The notes beneath the pieces are model-generated. The model saw only the letters and a list, made by a program, of their open reading frames with translations. It ran no database searches and had not been told where the DNA came from. Shown here one piece after another: positions 1 through 12,199 of a stretch of 64,000 bases of DNA (the first letter of the stretch is position 1; each line of letters opens with the position of its first letter). The DNA lies in NCBI GenBank assembly GCA_033819885.1, contig JAQYUZ010000032.1:124001-188000 (forward strand), written 5' to 3'. The DNA is from Microbotryomycetes sp. JL201 (taxonomy: Eukaryota > Basidiomycota > Microbotryomycetes). The position numbers and the translations under genes were made by a program.

Positions 1-855
1 CGACATTTACCGTGCACAATTGCAGAGGCTAGTCACAGGGGGCGGTGCGCATCGGTCACTCGCATAATCTCGCGACTGCTTGTGCTGACGCGCATCATGG
101 TGCGCAGCTCGACATTTCCTTCTGATGCCGGTGCCGCCGTTTGACCGCACACCACTCGCCATGAACGGGGCGCACCACTCCAAATTCGTCGAATGGGTCC
201 ATATGTGGAATTTTCGATTCTTCGACGTCGTGTCTACCTTTCAAACCGACAATCCAAAGCTCAATGTTCAAGTCTGGGACTGGCATTCCGTTCTAGACGA
301 GATATTGGACAATGCCAAGAGCGCGTACGGATTCAAAGAGACGAGCACAAGCTGTTGGCCATATGCTCGTATAAATCATTACGCGCCGGCGGCAAAGGAC
401 GACGAGTGCAGAGTTCCGGTCAGCTCCAACACCGTTTCATCTCAAGCTCCGACAAGGTCTGATGCTGACTGAACTTTCGCTACGTAGATGTCAGAGTATG
501 TTTGGAAGGACTCGGCCCACCCAACTTGGAGGGTACACGAGTTGTTGTCTGAATCAGTCATCAAGGTTGGTCGCGGCGGGCTGTTTCTTTTTGGCCTGTG
601 CTGGGTGCATGGAGGCTGACACTGTGATCCCCCGTTTTGCACAACTCGTAGCTGCTTTCTGAAGACTTGTCAGAGCAAGTCGTGCAGACCAAGCGAGAGC
701 TCGGCAACTCGAACTCGTCCACGGCTTTCGAGCGACATCGCAGGCGAGGACTGAACAAGATGCACTTTGCCAAAAAGTCAACCAGTTCGAGTCGAGTCCA
801 ATTGAACAGGAGGAGCGAGCCTCTGGTGGTGGAAGCAGGCTTTGACAGGCTGTAA
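1..855 (+). CDS. GDSL-type lipase/esterase, 3' part (5' end outside window)
   Basis: Four exons can be joined in frame: 1-44, 108-418, 488-565 and 652-855, with GT-AG introns of 63, 69 and 86 nt. The protein reads GGARHFLLMPVPPFDRTP across the first junction, as in fungal GDSL/SGNH esterases (CE16-like). A central stretch follows with WDWHSVLDEIL and YGF. The third exon holds the catalytic Asp-His block (KDSAHPTWRVHELL, the DxxHPT block V). The catalytic serine block I lies upstream and is not in the window. The last exon is a basic, serine-rich tail of about 60 residues, longer than usual for the family. Members hydrolyse acetyl or acyl esters and many are secreted; no signal peptide can be judged here because the N-terminus is missing. 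Family assignment is firm; substrate is unknown. Confidence 0.75.
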
Positions 856-1216
856 ACGAGAGAATCATATGTACAGAACGTTGTCAAATCAATTGTTGTA
901 ATTTTCTCGGATGCAACCAACATGCAACTAGAGCGGTAATCGGTTTTGGGCCTCCTGTGATCGGAGTTCGGCGTTTTGGCCGTAGGTTGGTATCCCCGCA
1001 TTTTGCTCGAGAAAGCGATGGCAGCAGCAGACTCGAAGACGGCATTGCGGTTGAGGGAAGCAGAGTTGTCCGACTTGGCCGTGACGGTGAGCTGCATGGG
1101 CGGCGACGTTCGACCTTTGTTTTCACGTGACGCGATCGCACCGACGTCGACTTGCCCCACACGGAACTTGCAGGGAGAACGCGCTTGCTGACTTAGACTC
1201 GAACAGGCGGCTCTCA
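856..1216. other. intergenic region upstream of the SCP2 gene
   Basis: No coding signal is convincing here; open frames in this stretch have no family resemblance. A CACGTG hexamer sits at 1124-1129, about 90 nt before the proposed SCP2 start, and could be a bHLH/Cbf1-type site (inference). Confidence 0.4.
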
Positions 1217-1912
1217 ATGATCCAGCTCTCAACGCGAAAGGTTTCGAATCATCCAGGGCAAGTCGATACCCGACGGATAACTCGAGACGAGTTGGATTTG
1301 GCTGATTTCGCAGAAACAGGTGTTTGCCTTGATCTCACTGCTGTTGGCTAGTCCATCAGCTCCGACAAAACATTTGGTCAAGGTGATGAAGACGTGCTAT
1401 CGGTTCAACGTCAAGAACGAATCCGGCCAAGAAGTTTCGTGGTACGCAGACATGAAGGTGCGCAACCTCATCCGCGATGATAACACACCCTCGGACGGGC
1501 TACTAAATAATGACGACTCGTTCGCCGTGATTGTGCTTAGAAACGCGGCAAGGTGGCCAAGATCGGGCCGAAAGAGAGGCCACCAGTCAAGGCCGACGTG
1601 ACAATCTGGATCGACGACAAGGACCTTGTCGGGCTTGCGACAGGTAAACTGAACCCACAGAAAGCTTTTGCTGCCAAGCGCATCAAAGTTCGAGGTAATC
1701 TCGACAAGGCGTTGCAAGTCGAACGGTCAGTCGGGCTTGTCGTCAAACTTCTTCGTCTTGGCACTGACCGAAAGGTCTCCGAATTTCATAGTATACTGTC
1801 TCAGGAACGCGCGAAACTCGAGGGATTAGGAAACAGCGAGAGTGCTCCACGAAAAGTCGAAAGCGGCGGACGGTGGATCGCAATGAAGGAAAAGGTCAAG
1901 TCGAAACTGTGA
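1217..1912 (+). CDS. SCP2 sterol-carrier domain protein with C-terminal peroxisomal signal SKL
   Basis: Exons 1314-1457, 1541-1725 and 1792-1912 join in frame through GT-AG introns of 83 and 66 nt. They read YRFNVKNESGQEVSWYADMK, then PPVKADVTIWIDDKDLV, ATGKLNPQKAF and VERILSQERAKLEG, the standard SCP2 lipid-binding fold. The last three residues are Ser-Lys-Leu, a PTS1 signal, so the protein is predicted to enter the peroxisome matrix. There it would bind or transfer lipids or acyl-CoA. The first exon is uncertain: an ATG at 1217 with an intron 1241-1313 keeps the frame and gives about 157 residues, close to stand-alone SCP2 proteins. A linker of about 35 residues between the SCP2 fold and SKL is longer than typical. 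Domain and PTS1 are clear; only the N-terminal few residues are inferred. Confidence 0.8.
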
Positions 1913-2098
1913 ACCATGCCGTGCGGAATTGATCCGGAGATACCGATATGGGAATATCTCCAACCCATGGCATTGTTCCGTTGCAGACCAAGTGGCCTGG
2001 TGCATGCTGCATACAATTTTGCAAAGGAAAATCTACAGCCAGTCTATGTCGCTTTCACGTCGGACACTGTCCCAATTCTTCAAGTCTTTCGTGCGAGC

Positions 2099-3830
2099 CT
2101 AGTTGAACTTCCAGAAAATGACATCGCCGTCCTCGACTTCGTAAGGCTTGCCCTTTTGTTGCAGTTTGCCAGCAGCCTTGGTTGCAGCCTCGGTGCCATG
2201 CTCCTTGAGGTCGGGGAAATGCATAACTTCACCGCAAATAAAGCCCTTTTCAAAGTCGGTGTGAATGACACCGGCTGCCTGAGGCGCCTTTGTGCCTTCG
2301 CGAATGGTCCATGCTCGAACCTCGTCAGGGCCGGCGGTAAAGTAGCGGATCAACTACAACGCCCTTGTCAGTCTCGAGGCAGACACGACAGAACCAGCAG
2401 CAGAAAACGGAGACTGACGTGCAGAGCTTGATAACCGGCTGTGGTGATCTTGCCCAGAGCTGAAGTTGTGCCCAACTTTTCCAACTCTGCCTTTTGGGCC
2501 TCTTCGTTACCAAATTCGGCAGCAACGCGCTCTTCCAAAGCGACAGAAAACGGAATCAACAAATCTCCAGGGTTGTTCTCGTCGATCCAAGCCTTGATCT
2601 TGGGCAACCACTTGTTCTTCTTGCGAATGTAGTCGCGCTCTGACAAATTGACGAGGTAAATGACGGGCTTGGCAGTCAAGAGGTGAAGCTCGTTGATGAC
2701 ATCAATCTGTGCAACAGGTGGTTCGAATCATTGCTCATCAGAATCAGATGGACAAACAGTGCGTACCTCTTTGTTAGTCCAGGTGCCTTTGCGAACATCC
2801 TTGTTCTCCGTCGTGAGGCATTCGAGCACCTTGGTGACGCAATCCTGTGTACCATTGGGCAGTCAGCATGTGTCAACGACAGCCTCCAATATTCGGAGAA
2901 CGCTCAGCTCACCAACTCTTCCTTCTTGGCCTTGTCAGCCAGGTTGGCGGTGCCCGTCGCGCCACGCAGCTTCTTCTTCAAAGCGTCCTGGTGCTTCTCG
3001 ACCCACTCGATGTCTTTCAAACTGATTCAAAGGATTGGTTCGCCATCAGCTACGTGATTCTCTTGGTCACTTGCCTGACTGTGCTCACCGCAACTCGGTT
3101 TGAATCACCTCCATGTCTCGTACCGGGTCGACGTCACCCTCGACGTGGATGACATCGGCATCGTCGAATGCACCTGCGGCGCCGGAGAAGTTGAGCGATT
3201 GCCGTGCGCGAACAGTCGTGAGACCTTACGGATAACTTGGAAGATACCGTCGACATTTCGGACGTTGCTCAAAAAGTTGTTACCCAAACCAGCTCCGGTT
3301 GAGGCACCCTTGGTCAAACCAGCAATGTCGACGATTGTGAGGAAAGCTGGCACCTCGGACTTTGGCTTGTAGACGGAGCAAAGCCAGTTGAAGCGGTCTG
3401 CACGGGCGGAATGACTGTCAGTCCAGGCCCATGGACGAAGCTTGGAGTTGACTTGCCATCGGGAACGTAAACGCGGGCTGCGAGATGAAGAGTCAGCTTG
3501 TGAATGCGTTGCAGTTAACTATTTGTACGCACTCTCTTCCGGCTCGATGGTAGCACTGATCAGTCAAGTCAGTTTGTGCGGGCTGGGAGGTATCGTGCAT
3601 CTGGTGCTTACTAGGGAAAGTTGGCAATCTTGCCCAAGTCTGTCGGCACGAAGGGTCAGCTTCAGTCGGATGAACCTCGAATGGTTGAACACGACTGACC
3701 GCACTTGGAGAGAGCGTTGAACAGTGAGGATTTGCCGACGTTTGGCACACCGACAATGCCCATCTGCAAGTTGTTCGAGGGTCGGCCGAGCAGGGCCTTC
3801 TTCTCGGTGGCGGCGGCCTCTGTGCATGAT
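2099..3830 (-). CDS. OLA1: Obg-like ATPase 1 (OLA1/YchF family)
   Basis: Reading the minus strand from about 3820: [20 protein letters not shown], then the P-loop [14 protein letters not shown]. Next come the switch region [19 protein letters not shown] and [23 protein letters not shown] replaces the usual NKxD, the hallmark that gives this family ATP rather than GTP preference. The C-terminal TGS domain ([34 protein letters not shown]) ends FWKFN with TAG at 2099-2101. Several short introns interrupt the gene. OLA1 is a conserved translation and stress-linked P-loop ATPase in the cytosol. The very first exon with the start codon could not be placed: the first readable residues, EAAATEKK, follow an AG acceptor near 3818, so the start lies upstream of that. 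Family identity is certain; the 5' boundary is not. Confidence 0.92.
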
Positions 3831-3839
3831 GGCAATTCG

Positions 3840-4543
3840 CAAGATGCCGGCAGGTCAGCGTTTTATGCTCTGGGACTGAACGTGTTGTAGCTTCCGGTTG
3901 CTCTGCACACGACACGCCTGATTACTCTGCGAGCTCGGGCCTCAACGCGTCGCCGTGTACTGAGCGCCACGGCACAGGCAGGCCGGGACTCGGAGCTGTA
4001 GTGTGCAAACAGAGATGCTCTCGCGCAATTCTGCTGAGCTCCTTACGCCCGTTGCGGAGCTCGTCCAGACATTGCGTCCTTTCGCGCGAAGCAGCTCGAA
4101 AATGTCCACAGCAGCTCGGTGAGGCGGCAGATCTAGCTCGCAATGGCTGGTCCACTTGTGTATTGGTCTCGTCGCATCGGGAACGTACTCTTTGGTGGCA
4201 TCTTTGAGCTTTTGCGCTTGGGAGCGGCACAAACGACAGAAGTTGAAACGAGGGCAGCGGCGCAAGATGACCGCAGCAGAGGTTGAACAAGCGTGTGTGG
4301 TCTTGCGACGAGCAAGAACAGCTTGGCTTGAGGTTCGGTGTGCGCCCTGTCGGAAGAATGCACGCGTTCTCCAAAAAGTGCCGACAGGAGTTTCTGCTCA
4401 CGAATACAAGCAAAGAATGAGCTATGTCTGGCAGTGTGGACCAGCTTGCGCAGTGCGAGGCAAATTGTACCCTTGCCGCTCAGTCTGTGCACTCGGATGT
4501 CTGCTAGTGGCGCCGCTCGGGCCCTCTGTTGGTATCGCCCACA
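3840..4543. promoter_or_regulatory. divergent spacer between OLA1 and SART3/PRP24
   Basis: About 0.7 kb separates two divergently transcribed genes. It should hold both promoters and probably the small first exon of OLA1. Long antisense open frames occur but match nothing recognisable. A 47-codon open frame at 4143-4286 on the plus strand encodes one hydrophobic segment (IGNVLFGGIFELLRLGAA); it is reported separately as a weak micro-ORF candidate. Confidence 0.35.
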
Positions 4544-6562
4544 ATGGCGCCTCGCGGCAATGGCGGCCCCGCCAGCAAGGCCGCAAAGTCTGACAATCAT
4601 GCCGAGCCAGTGCCAGAGACTTCCGAGGGCATGATGGAGCGATACAGCGCCCTGATCGACCAGCTGTCGACATTCCCATACGACCGCGCACTGCACGAGC
4701 AACACGTTCAAGTGACAGGCAAGCTGGGTGACGCCAGTGGACAAGACGCTGCGCTGCAGATGCTGGCCGAGCATTTCGCATTGCACGAGCGTGAGCTTCA
4801 AGACCATCAGCGGAGGGATCCTCGCCGAACTGACACCTTACCGTCATGCGACAGACGAATGGCATAGCTGGATCAATCTAAAGAAGCAGCAGCTGGACCA
4901 TCCGGCAGAAGATGACGACGGCGTGACGAAGCAGGTCGAGCTGCTCGAGCTATATCAACGAGCCATTGACAGCATGTTGTGTAAGCTAGCAGCAGGTCTC
5001 ATGATATTCTAAAGGAGTGCTGAATGAACGATGGCTCCTCAGCAATCGACCTCTTGCAGTCATACACCGACTGGATGACGTCGAATTACTTCTCGGCTCA
5101 CGGTCTCGCTGTACCGGCCTTGGATGAAGACGGAGAAGCCATGCAAGTCGACTCGGTGACACTAGAGGCAGACCCAATCAAGAGTACCATCTTTAGTCTG
5201 GACCAGGTCAGGCAAGCCAGTCGAGACACTCTCGACAGTGGCGGCCATCATCTCACGCAGGTGAGGGAACTCCACAAAAAGCTGGACTTTTAATCTTGCT
5301 CAGCTTGGGGTTTTCTCCTTCTTTGTCCTCAGAGCCATCGAATATGGAATTTGTGGCGAGATTTCGAGCTTGGCCTGCTCAAAGTGAGTCGACCTCGATA
5401 GTCCAATGCGTTCTGAAACTAACCTACTGCTTCTCATTGATCAGCTTAAACCTTCGTGAGTCGCTTTCCGTCCCTCCCGAATGACCGAGAAACTGAACAT
5501 GCCGTCATTGCAGACCGGAGCAACTCGAATTTGTTGACAAATTGTTCCTCGATCGATTGACTGTGCCCCACACGGGTAAGAGAGAGCGGTCATGTCAGCG
5601 CACAGCTCAGGATCCTCATGTCCATTTCCTCTCCTCAGAGATGGACAGTACATTTGCAGCATACTCATCTTTTGTCACGAAGCATCGGAATGATGATTAC
5701 GACACCCTGCTGCCCAAAGCAAACAAAATTTATGGACAAGCCAAACAAAAGATGAACGAGAGGGAAGAAGAAGAGGCCAAGCTGGTTCGTGCTTTTCGGC
5801 TTCACGGTATGCTGTCCACGACTGACGAAATAACTTGACCCGATCAGAAAGCGCAGGACTACAGCGAATCGGCGTACATCGACTATGTCTCCTGGGAGCG
5901 AGAAGTCAAGAAGCCGGATGTTGTGCTCACCCGCGCTCTGCTTGAGAGAGCGGTCAAAGACCATCCGTCAAGTCTTGCGCTTTGGGAAGAATACATTGAT
6001 TTTGCTGTGGGTTGGTGCGTCTCGTCGATTAGCAAGCTCTTTGCTAAGTCTGCATCGTGTCATAGGGCTTGGTGGGCAAGAAAGCGCCCTTGCAGTTGCA
6101 AATTTGCGAGCGAGCGGTGCGCCATCGCCCCTCATCTGCAGCATTGTGGTCATCGTACGTGCGAGCAGCCGTGAGTCGATTCTTCCGCAGACCATCCTTA
6201 GTTGATAGCAAATGACCGTCGATATGCCACCTAAATAGGAGAAAACCGCGACTGAGGTGGACGTAGACCAACTGTACCAACGAGCCATCGACACGAAATT
6301 GTTTGACAAGGACGTAGACGAGCTCGTTATGCTCGTCGAAGCTAGAGCAGGCCACCACAGGCGGCAGATCGACGAGGCTCGTAAGCTGGACCTGCGGGAG
6401 AGCATAACGCGGTTGCTGACACCAGACTGCAGTGCCGGTTGGAGCTGAGGCCGAGAACCCAGATCTGGCAGAAATTGTCGTGCTTGTCTTGACAGAAGGC
6501 ATCGAACTCACCAAGAAAGGTTTGCCCCGTTCTTTGTGTCTCGTCAGTCGTAACCTCACTCA

Positions 6563-6600
<38 letters not shown>

Positions 6601-9319
6601 CTTTTTTTGCAACAGCCAAAAAAGGCGGTGACCCTCAATTGCGGCTCGAGAAGTACCTCGTCAGAATTGTCAGTCCACTGTCATCATCACTGTCGTGCGC
6701 GATGCGCGTTGATCAATATCTCGCAGTTTGAACGGTTTGGCCGCCTCGAAGAAGCCGCCGAGGTCTGGAACTCGATCGTAGAACGCAGACCCAACAATTA
6801 TGCATCGTGGTACGGTCAGGCTGATTTTGAAACGTCAGTTGGTCCAATGCTGCAACCCTTTATTCTTCAGACTGACCCGCCCGCTGCGTAGGCGACGCAA
6901 TAACCCGCAGCGAGCGCATGAAATCTACTCGAAAGGATGCTCGCAGCGCGGTCTTGACTACCCAGAGTATCTCTTGGAGGCTTGGCTGACCTTTGAGAAG
7001 CAAAATGGCAATCTGGCCGACCTCGAGTACTCCATGAAGAGAATCAGTCGACAAAGGAAAGGTTTGGAGAGGAAGCGATACAGGGTGCGTCCGACTCGTG
7101 CTCGCGTCGAAATTCATCTGGACGAATACTGATTTGCTCTGCAGGAAGCGATGGAAGCTGCTCAGCGCGTTCAACAGCAACAAGCGGCGTCTGCCCAAGC
7201 AGATGCATTCATCACCGGAGCCGTTCAGGGGCAAGCGAGCGGAAATTTGACAGCAACCAATCCTGAGCAAGACAGTGGAGACAAGAAACGCGAGCGGAGT
7301 CCTGCAGCTGCTGACGGAGAGGGCCAGCAAGATCAGGCAAACAAAAGACCACGCATTGATTCGAGCACGGCGGCAGAAACACATGCTCAGGTTGCCTCGA
7401 CGAGTCAGATCCATGCCGCACCAACTGGAAACCAAGACGACGTCAAGCGGTAAGCACGATACAAGCCCCTTTATGATAGTCTCGCATGCTCATCGTGACC
7501 GCAACAGGGACCGCGAGAACGCAACCGTGTTCGTCATTGCACCAGAGGCATCGAACATGACAGAGTCAGACCTGTATTCTCTTTTCAAAGACGTGCGTAT
7601 TTCCAGCTTGAGCTATTGCGCGCTTGACATGCATCCGATAGTGTGGCGAGATCCGAGAGGTCAAAGTCAAATCGATTGGCGACCGTATTTGTGCAATGGT
7701 CGAGTTCACGGATCGAGTGAGTCACAGGCCGACTTTGACTGTAAGGCCGTCCTGCTGAATTACTTTCTATTCAGGAAACGGTCTTACCTGCGCGAACAAA
7801 GGACAAGAAGCGCGTCAATGGACAGGAAATTGACGTGCACGTCGCCGTCAAGGCTTGTCTTTACGTCACCAACTTCCCCGAATCGTATGACAAGGCGGCA
7901 ATCGAGCAACTGTTTTCTCAAGCAAGTTTGAACGATGCGCAAAACCCGGCTGGAGCTGATCACTTTGTTTCGCAGTTTGGTGTCGTCTTTGATACGCGAT
8001 GGCCAAGCAAGAGGTTCAAGTCGACGCGACGGTTCTGTTACATTCAATATACTTCTCCTGCACGTCATCTCGTGTTGAACGGGTTTGCCTTTTCTTACTG
8101 ACCTTCGCTCGCTTGACGTTCAGGACGATGCTCAAGCTGCTCTCGCATTGCACAACACTGAAGTCGAAGGCCACAAGCTGTCCGTCATGGTTTCCGATCC
8201 GTCCCGCAAAAAGGACCGCACCGACCTCAACGCGAATGACAAGGAATTGTACGTTGCGAACCTGGCGAGATCGACCAAGGAAGACGATTTGCGAGCGTTG
8301 TTCAGCCAGGTGCGTGAGACGTCTACACGTCAACTGCTGTCCTAACTCTGACCGATCACGTCGATACAGCACGGTGCGCTCAAAGGCGTCCGCGTTCCAG
8401 TAGACGAAAAGGGCATGTGCAAAGGCTTTGCCTTTGTCGAGTACGAAAGCGAGGTGAGGGCGAACGCCGGGAGACCCTTTTTTCTGGACTTACCTTTCAT
8501 GTCCGAACCGCAGACGTCTGCTCAAGCTGCACTCGTTCTCAACAACCATGAGCTCAAGAAGAGACACATCTCTGTCACGATTGCCCAATCCCGAGCCCGC
8601 GGAACCCATCCAAAGTGCGTGTTATTTTCTGGGCCTTGTGCTTGCCCCTCCTCATCCTCGTTTCTACGCACAGTGCTTTTGACAAGCCAACAAAGGAACC
8701 AAAGTCTTCTTTGATCGAACGTCAAGTTCGAATCACAGGCTTGCCGTCAAACATTGAAGAAGCGATCATCCAACAAAGTATCGAGAAGCTACTTCCAGTC
8801 AAACAAGTCTTGTTTGAAGTTGGTTCAAGTGAAGCTGTCGTCGAGTTTGACAGTGCTGCGGTCAGCTTGCATATCGCTCTGCTTTCATGTGCATGTTTCG
8901 TCATTTGACTGATGAGAGGCGTGTTGCGGACTTGTTAGGATGCTGGCAAGTTGTTGATACTGGCATCGACGAACCCGATCGAGATTGATGGGACTGTCGT
9001 TCAAGTTGCCGCTCAAGGACGTCAACCACGCGTTTCCGCTGACGGCCGAATCATCAAAACTCATTCAGCAACAGGTTCTACATCGACTACAAATGGTGCG
9101 GAACCGAGGTTGATGCCAAGACAGGCTCAACGGGGACGTGGCAAATTGGGTCTAGGAATGAGAGGAAGAGGTGGATTGGGCAGAGGCGGTCTCGGGGGTT
9201 CGAGTGTCTCGAGGTCCAGTGCTGCTGCTTCTACAACACTTCAGACTGCCGAATCGAGCGAAAAGCCTCAAGCTGGCAAGAGTCAGGACGATTTCCGAGC
9301 TCTGTTGAACAAAAAATAG
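4544..9319 (+). CDS. Prp24/SART3-type U6 snRNP recycling factor (HAT repeats, four RRMs, LSm-binding tail)
   Basis: Starts at ATG 4544 (MAPRGNGGPASKAAKS) and ends TAG 9317-9319, with many short introns; the first is 4791-4854. The N-terminal half is helical HAT repeats (HEWHSWINLKKQQL, LYQRAIDSML, VDQLYQRAIDTKLFDKDVDE, WNSIVERRPNNYASWYGQAD, AHEIYSKGCSQRGLDYPEY). An acidic/basic linker with a KRERSPAA nuclear-signal-like patch follows. Four RRMs come next: near 7520-7830 (ATVFVIAPEASNMTESDL), 7850-8200 (CLYVTNFPESYDKAAIEQLF), 8240-8600 (ELYVANLARSTKEDDLRALF; KGFAFVEYES) and a degenerate one near 8720-9010. The last residues QDDFRALLNKK match the C-terminal LSm2-8-interaction motif. HAT plus RRM plus this tail points to SART3/Prp24, which anneals U6 to U4 snRNA in the nucleus. 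An RG-rich stretch precedes the tail. Confidence 0.92.
6565..6608 (+). repeat. 36-nt oligo(T) tract followed by C and T7, inside a SART3/PRP24 intron
   Basis: Positions 6565-6600 are an unbroken run of 36 T, followed by one C and seven T. The AG acceptor of the intron ends at 6615 (GCAACAG). The tract acts formally as a very long polypyrimidine stretch before the 3' splice site. Its length may also be imprecise if the assembly came from error-prone reads. Confidence 0.9.
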
Positions 9320-9412
9320 GCCTCCACCAATTTGATCAATGCAACACACAATCTTCTCTCAGAAAGACAAAGCATTTTGTTGAAGATACGGAAAGCATTG
9401 ACGTGATATTGA

Positions 9413-12148
9413 TTAGGTGATCGTGTGTGATGATGGAATCGGTGGCAAGGCAGTTGAAGGCGGCGGCAACTTTGGCGGCGGAAGAGGCGCGCTTGACAGC
9501 CTCGAGCGCAAGCTTGATGTACAACTTGATGCACTCGTAGTCGTCGCGGACGTATTGACCGATAAGCGCCTGAGAGTTGTCGGCAAGGAAAACGTTGAAT
9601 CGAACGTGTCGCAATGCGCGTCCGGACGGCTCAAGTCTCCTCTCGGAGGAAGAGGCGGTAAAGGCAGATCGTGGGCCGGTGCAGGCGGTGGTTCTGGCAC
9701 ACTCTGGCGTGACACAATCGAGAGACGCTTATGCACCCGACTCGATTCGGGCATGGACTCTGGAGGAATGCCGCCGTGCCACGTGGCATAGTAGGTACCG
9801 AGAGCTACCTGGGTGGGGGACAATGGACCATTCTCTGGGGGAGATGTGAATTCTTCGAAAGCGAAAGGTTCGTTCTGTGACGTGTCCTCGGCCTGAGCGC
9901 TCCATATCGCGAACGGATGTCGGAACTGAGGTCTTTGGTCGTTTTCTGTCTCGGTGTCGAAATATTCTTCTTCCTTTCTTGACACATCTCGGGCCTCCGC
10001 TCTTGCCTCGACCACTCCAGCCTTCGTCCGGTCTGAAGAGTATGGCAGACCAGACTCCTTTAGGTTCTGCTGCTGCAGGCTTGTTTGCGTATCGACTCGT
10101 CTGACGCTTCTCATAGGGGATGAAGACACCGAAGATATGTCCGCCCTGTAGTGCCTCGCACTCTGCCGCTCGTCGCTTTGCCGCAACCTAAAGACGGCCT
10201 CTTTCAGAATCTTCAACCATTTTGACATTTGCTCGCTCGTCTCCATTCCTAGTGTCCACGATATGCTTGAACCGTCTTGCGTGTTGATTCCAGTAACGCG
10301 CAAAGCATGTCCGATGTCGGGCGCCAACAGACCGTCTTCCTCGGGCACGTAGACTTTCGACTCGTTCGTCAACTGCAGCCGGCCCAGCTCGACATCGGCT
10401 GACGCTGGGGGAGACCTGAACTGGTGCAAAACCGGGCTCGCGTCCCAGTCTTGCGCAAGCAGAATGAAGCGGAGGTGCCAGCGTGTTTTGCTAGCCCGGA
10501 TCAAAGACTTTGACGAAGTGGTCGTTGGCATGTGAGTGAACAAGGTATCAGACGCGCTGTATAACAGTTCGTACAGTCAGCTTCTGCAATCCAGCTCACA
10601 TGTCCTGGTCACTCACAGCTCGCATGGCATCAAATCCGCAAGCCGTACTGCATCGATTGCCCACTCTTGTCTTGATGCAGGCATGCTACTCTGTCGATGC
10701 GCGCGAGCTCGCTTGCCCCTCTCGTCAGCAGTCGAACGGCTATTCGGGTCTAGACCGAGCAGGGTCATCGCCTTCGAGTTCATCCTCAAAGACCGGTTTG
10801 ATCCTTTCGATTTGACCGAACTTTCCTCGTCGCCGAATACATCCTCGTCAACCTCATGGAGCGTCTCGGCACGTCCGTGACTGCTCGTCGTCGTTCGATA
10901 GGAGGACGTTGAGGTCCACGTCTGAGTACTTGTCGCAGTCGAATTTGAAGCGGCAGAATCTCTGCGTTTCAACGACTTGAGCGAAGTGAAACCGCCAAAG
11001 AAAGAAGTCCTTCGAGAAGAGGAGACGGCGTCTCTGAGAGGCTCTTTTACGACTGGCTCAGGCAGTGCTCGCAATGCTCCGTGTGACGATGTCCTTGGCA
11101 AGCGCGTGACGCGCTCTGCTGCGGGAGATTTGACGGGTTCCAGACTTTGAGGAGTCATTGCCGGCGCTGACAATTTCCATGACACGTGAACGGCATGAGT
11201 TTGGTGACCATGGCCGCCGGCAAGTGCGGATGGCGATGGTCGCAAGTCATGGTGCGATGATACAGAAGGGAGACCTCTCAGCGCTAATGAAGAAGGATCG
11301 GGACGATGAAAAAGAAGTCCTGCGACTTGTGGCTGACGAGATCTGGGTGCTTTTCGCTCCTCGAACGAGATGGGACTGCCGAGTCGTGGTAGCCTCGCAT
11401 TTTCCAGTCCTGGCACGGACAATGCCGGTATTCCTCGCATCAAGCTCGAACTGAGATCTGGCGTTGTAGGCAAAGATCCTTCTGACGACGATACGGCGGA
11501 CGGTCGCCTTGCGTTGTTTCCTTCGAGTTCAGGTGGCGACAGAGGAGTGCGCGGCGTCGTTGGCGATTCTGGAAACAACAATCTCGGGGAGATTGTCATA
11601 CTTGGATTATCTGACTTGTCTGCTACAGTCAACTGCTCTCGTTGAACGTAATTGCGACTTTGAAGCGGTGTCGCCACTGCGCAGACAGACCGTCAGTGAT
11701 GACACAGGTTGCGTTCAGAATAGCTATTGGCTCGCGACTAACATGCGTCTTTTACGGCGTAAACTCCATGCTTGGCTGTCCCTTGCAAATCTTGTGCCAC
11801 CGTTCTCTGGTCATGTTGGATGACCATCCTCAACACATCCAGGGCACCATCGTCTATTGGTATACGCGCACCTCTCGGCTCATGCCTTTGTGTTGCCATG
11901 TCGTTGTACGAAGCGCTCCGCCTCATGCTCGTGTGCACAGTTCGTTCGGTCGCCTCAGACTTCTTCGCAAACGGGGGCATACCATCGAGCAGCGACGAGC
12001 GCGGCACGACAGGCACATCTTGTCGTTCGAGTAGCCCCAACATGGCGCGAAGCAGACCATTGGGAGCGTGATTTGCAGAAAAAGAACAGGCGGTCTGAGC
12101 GCGACCGTTGCAATCCGCAGCAACCGCTGCAACGAGGCCCGAGCGCAT
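9413..12148 (-). CDS. large PH-domain protein, fungal type
   Basis: Three exons on the minus strand: 12148-11756, 11632-10617 and 10556-9413. The introns are 123 and 60 nt and the total is 2553 nt (850 residues). The first 470 residues are low-complexity and rich in Ser, Pro, Arg and Thr (SPTTPRTPLSPPELEG, KSLKRRDSAASNSTATST), with many possible phosphorylation sites. Residues about 470-590 form a PH-like domain: FTHMPTTTSSKSLIRASKTR, then WHLRFILLAQDWDAS, and WTLGMETSEQMSKWLKILKE at its end. The C-terminal third is acidic, then proline-rich (PPPAPAHDLPLPPLPPRG, LPPPKLPPPSTALPPIP), so SH3 binding is plausible. A role in phosphoinositide-linked signalling or polarity is inference only. Start chosen at the first in-frame ATG, 52 nt past the stop of the upstream DUF1264 gene. 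The 3' end faces SART3 with 93 nt between stops. Confidence 0.7.
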
Positions 12149-12199
12149 CACGTCAAACAAAAGAACGGGCTCACATTACAAGCAAGCGAGCGAAATCTC

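Noticed and set aside
561-1232. long open frame on the minus strand (over 220 codons)
   Set aside because: Low-complexity, no family resemblance, and it runs antisense to the last GDSL exon; best read as chance.
2721-2730. B-box-like GGTTCGAATC suggesting a tRNA
   Set aside because: It falls in an OLA1 intron and no cloverleaf can be drawn around it.
4133-4807. long open frame on the minus strand opposite the SART3 start
   Set aside because: It overlaps a well-supported exon and has no recognisable domain.
4744-4866. apparent frameshift early in SART3/PRP24
   Set aside because: A canonical 64-nt GT-AG intron at 4791-4854 restores the frame and gives a good HAT-repeat helix, so no frameshift is needed.
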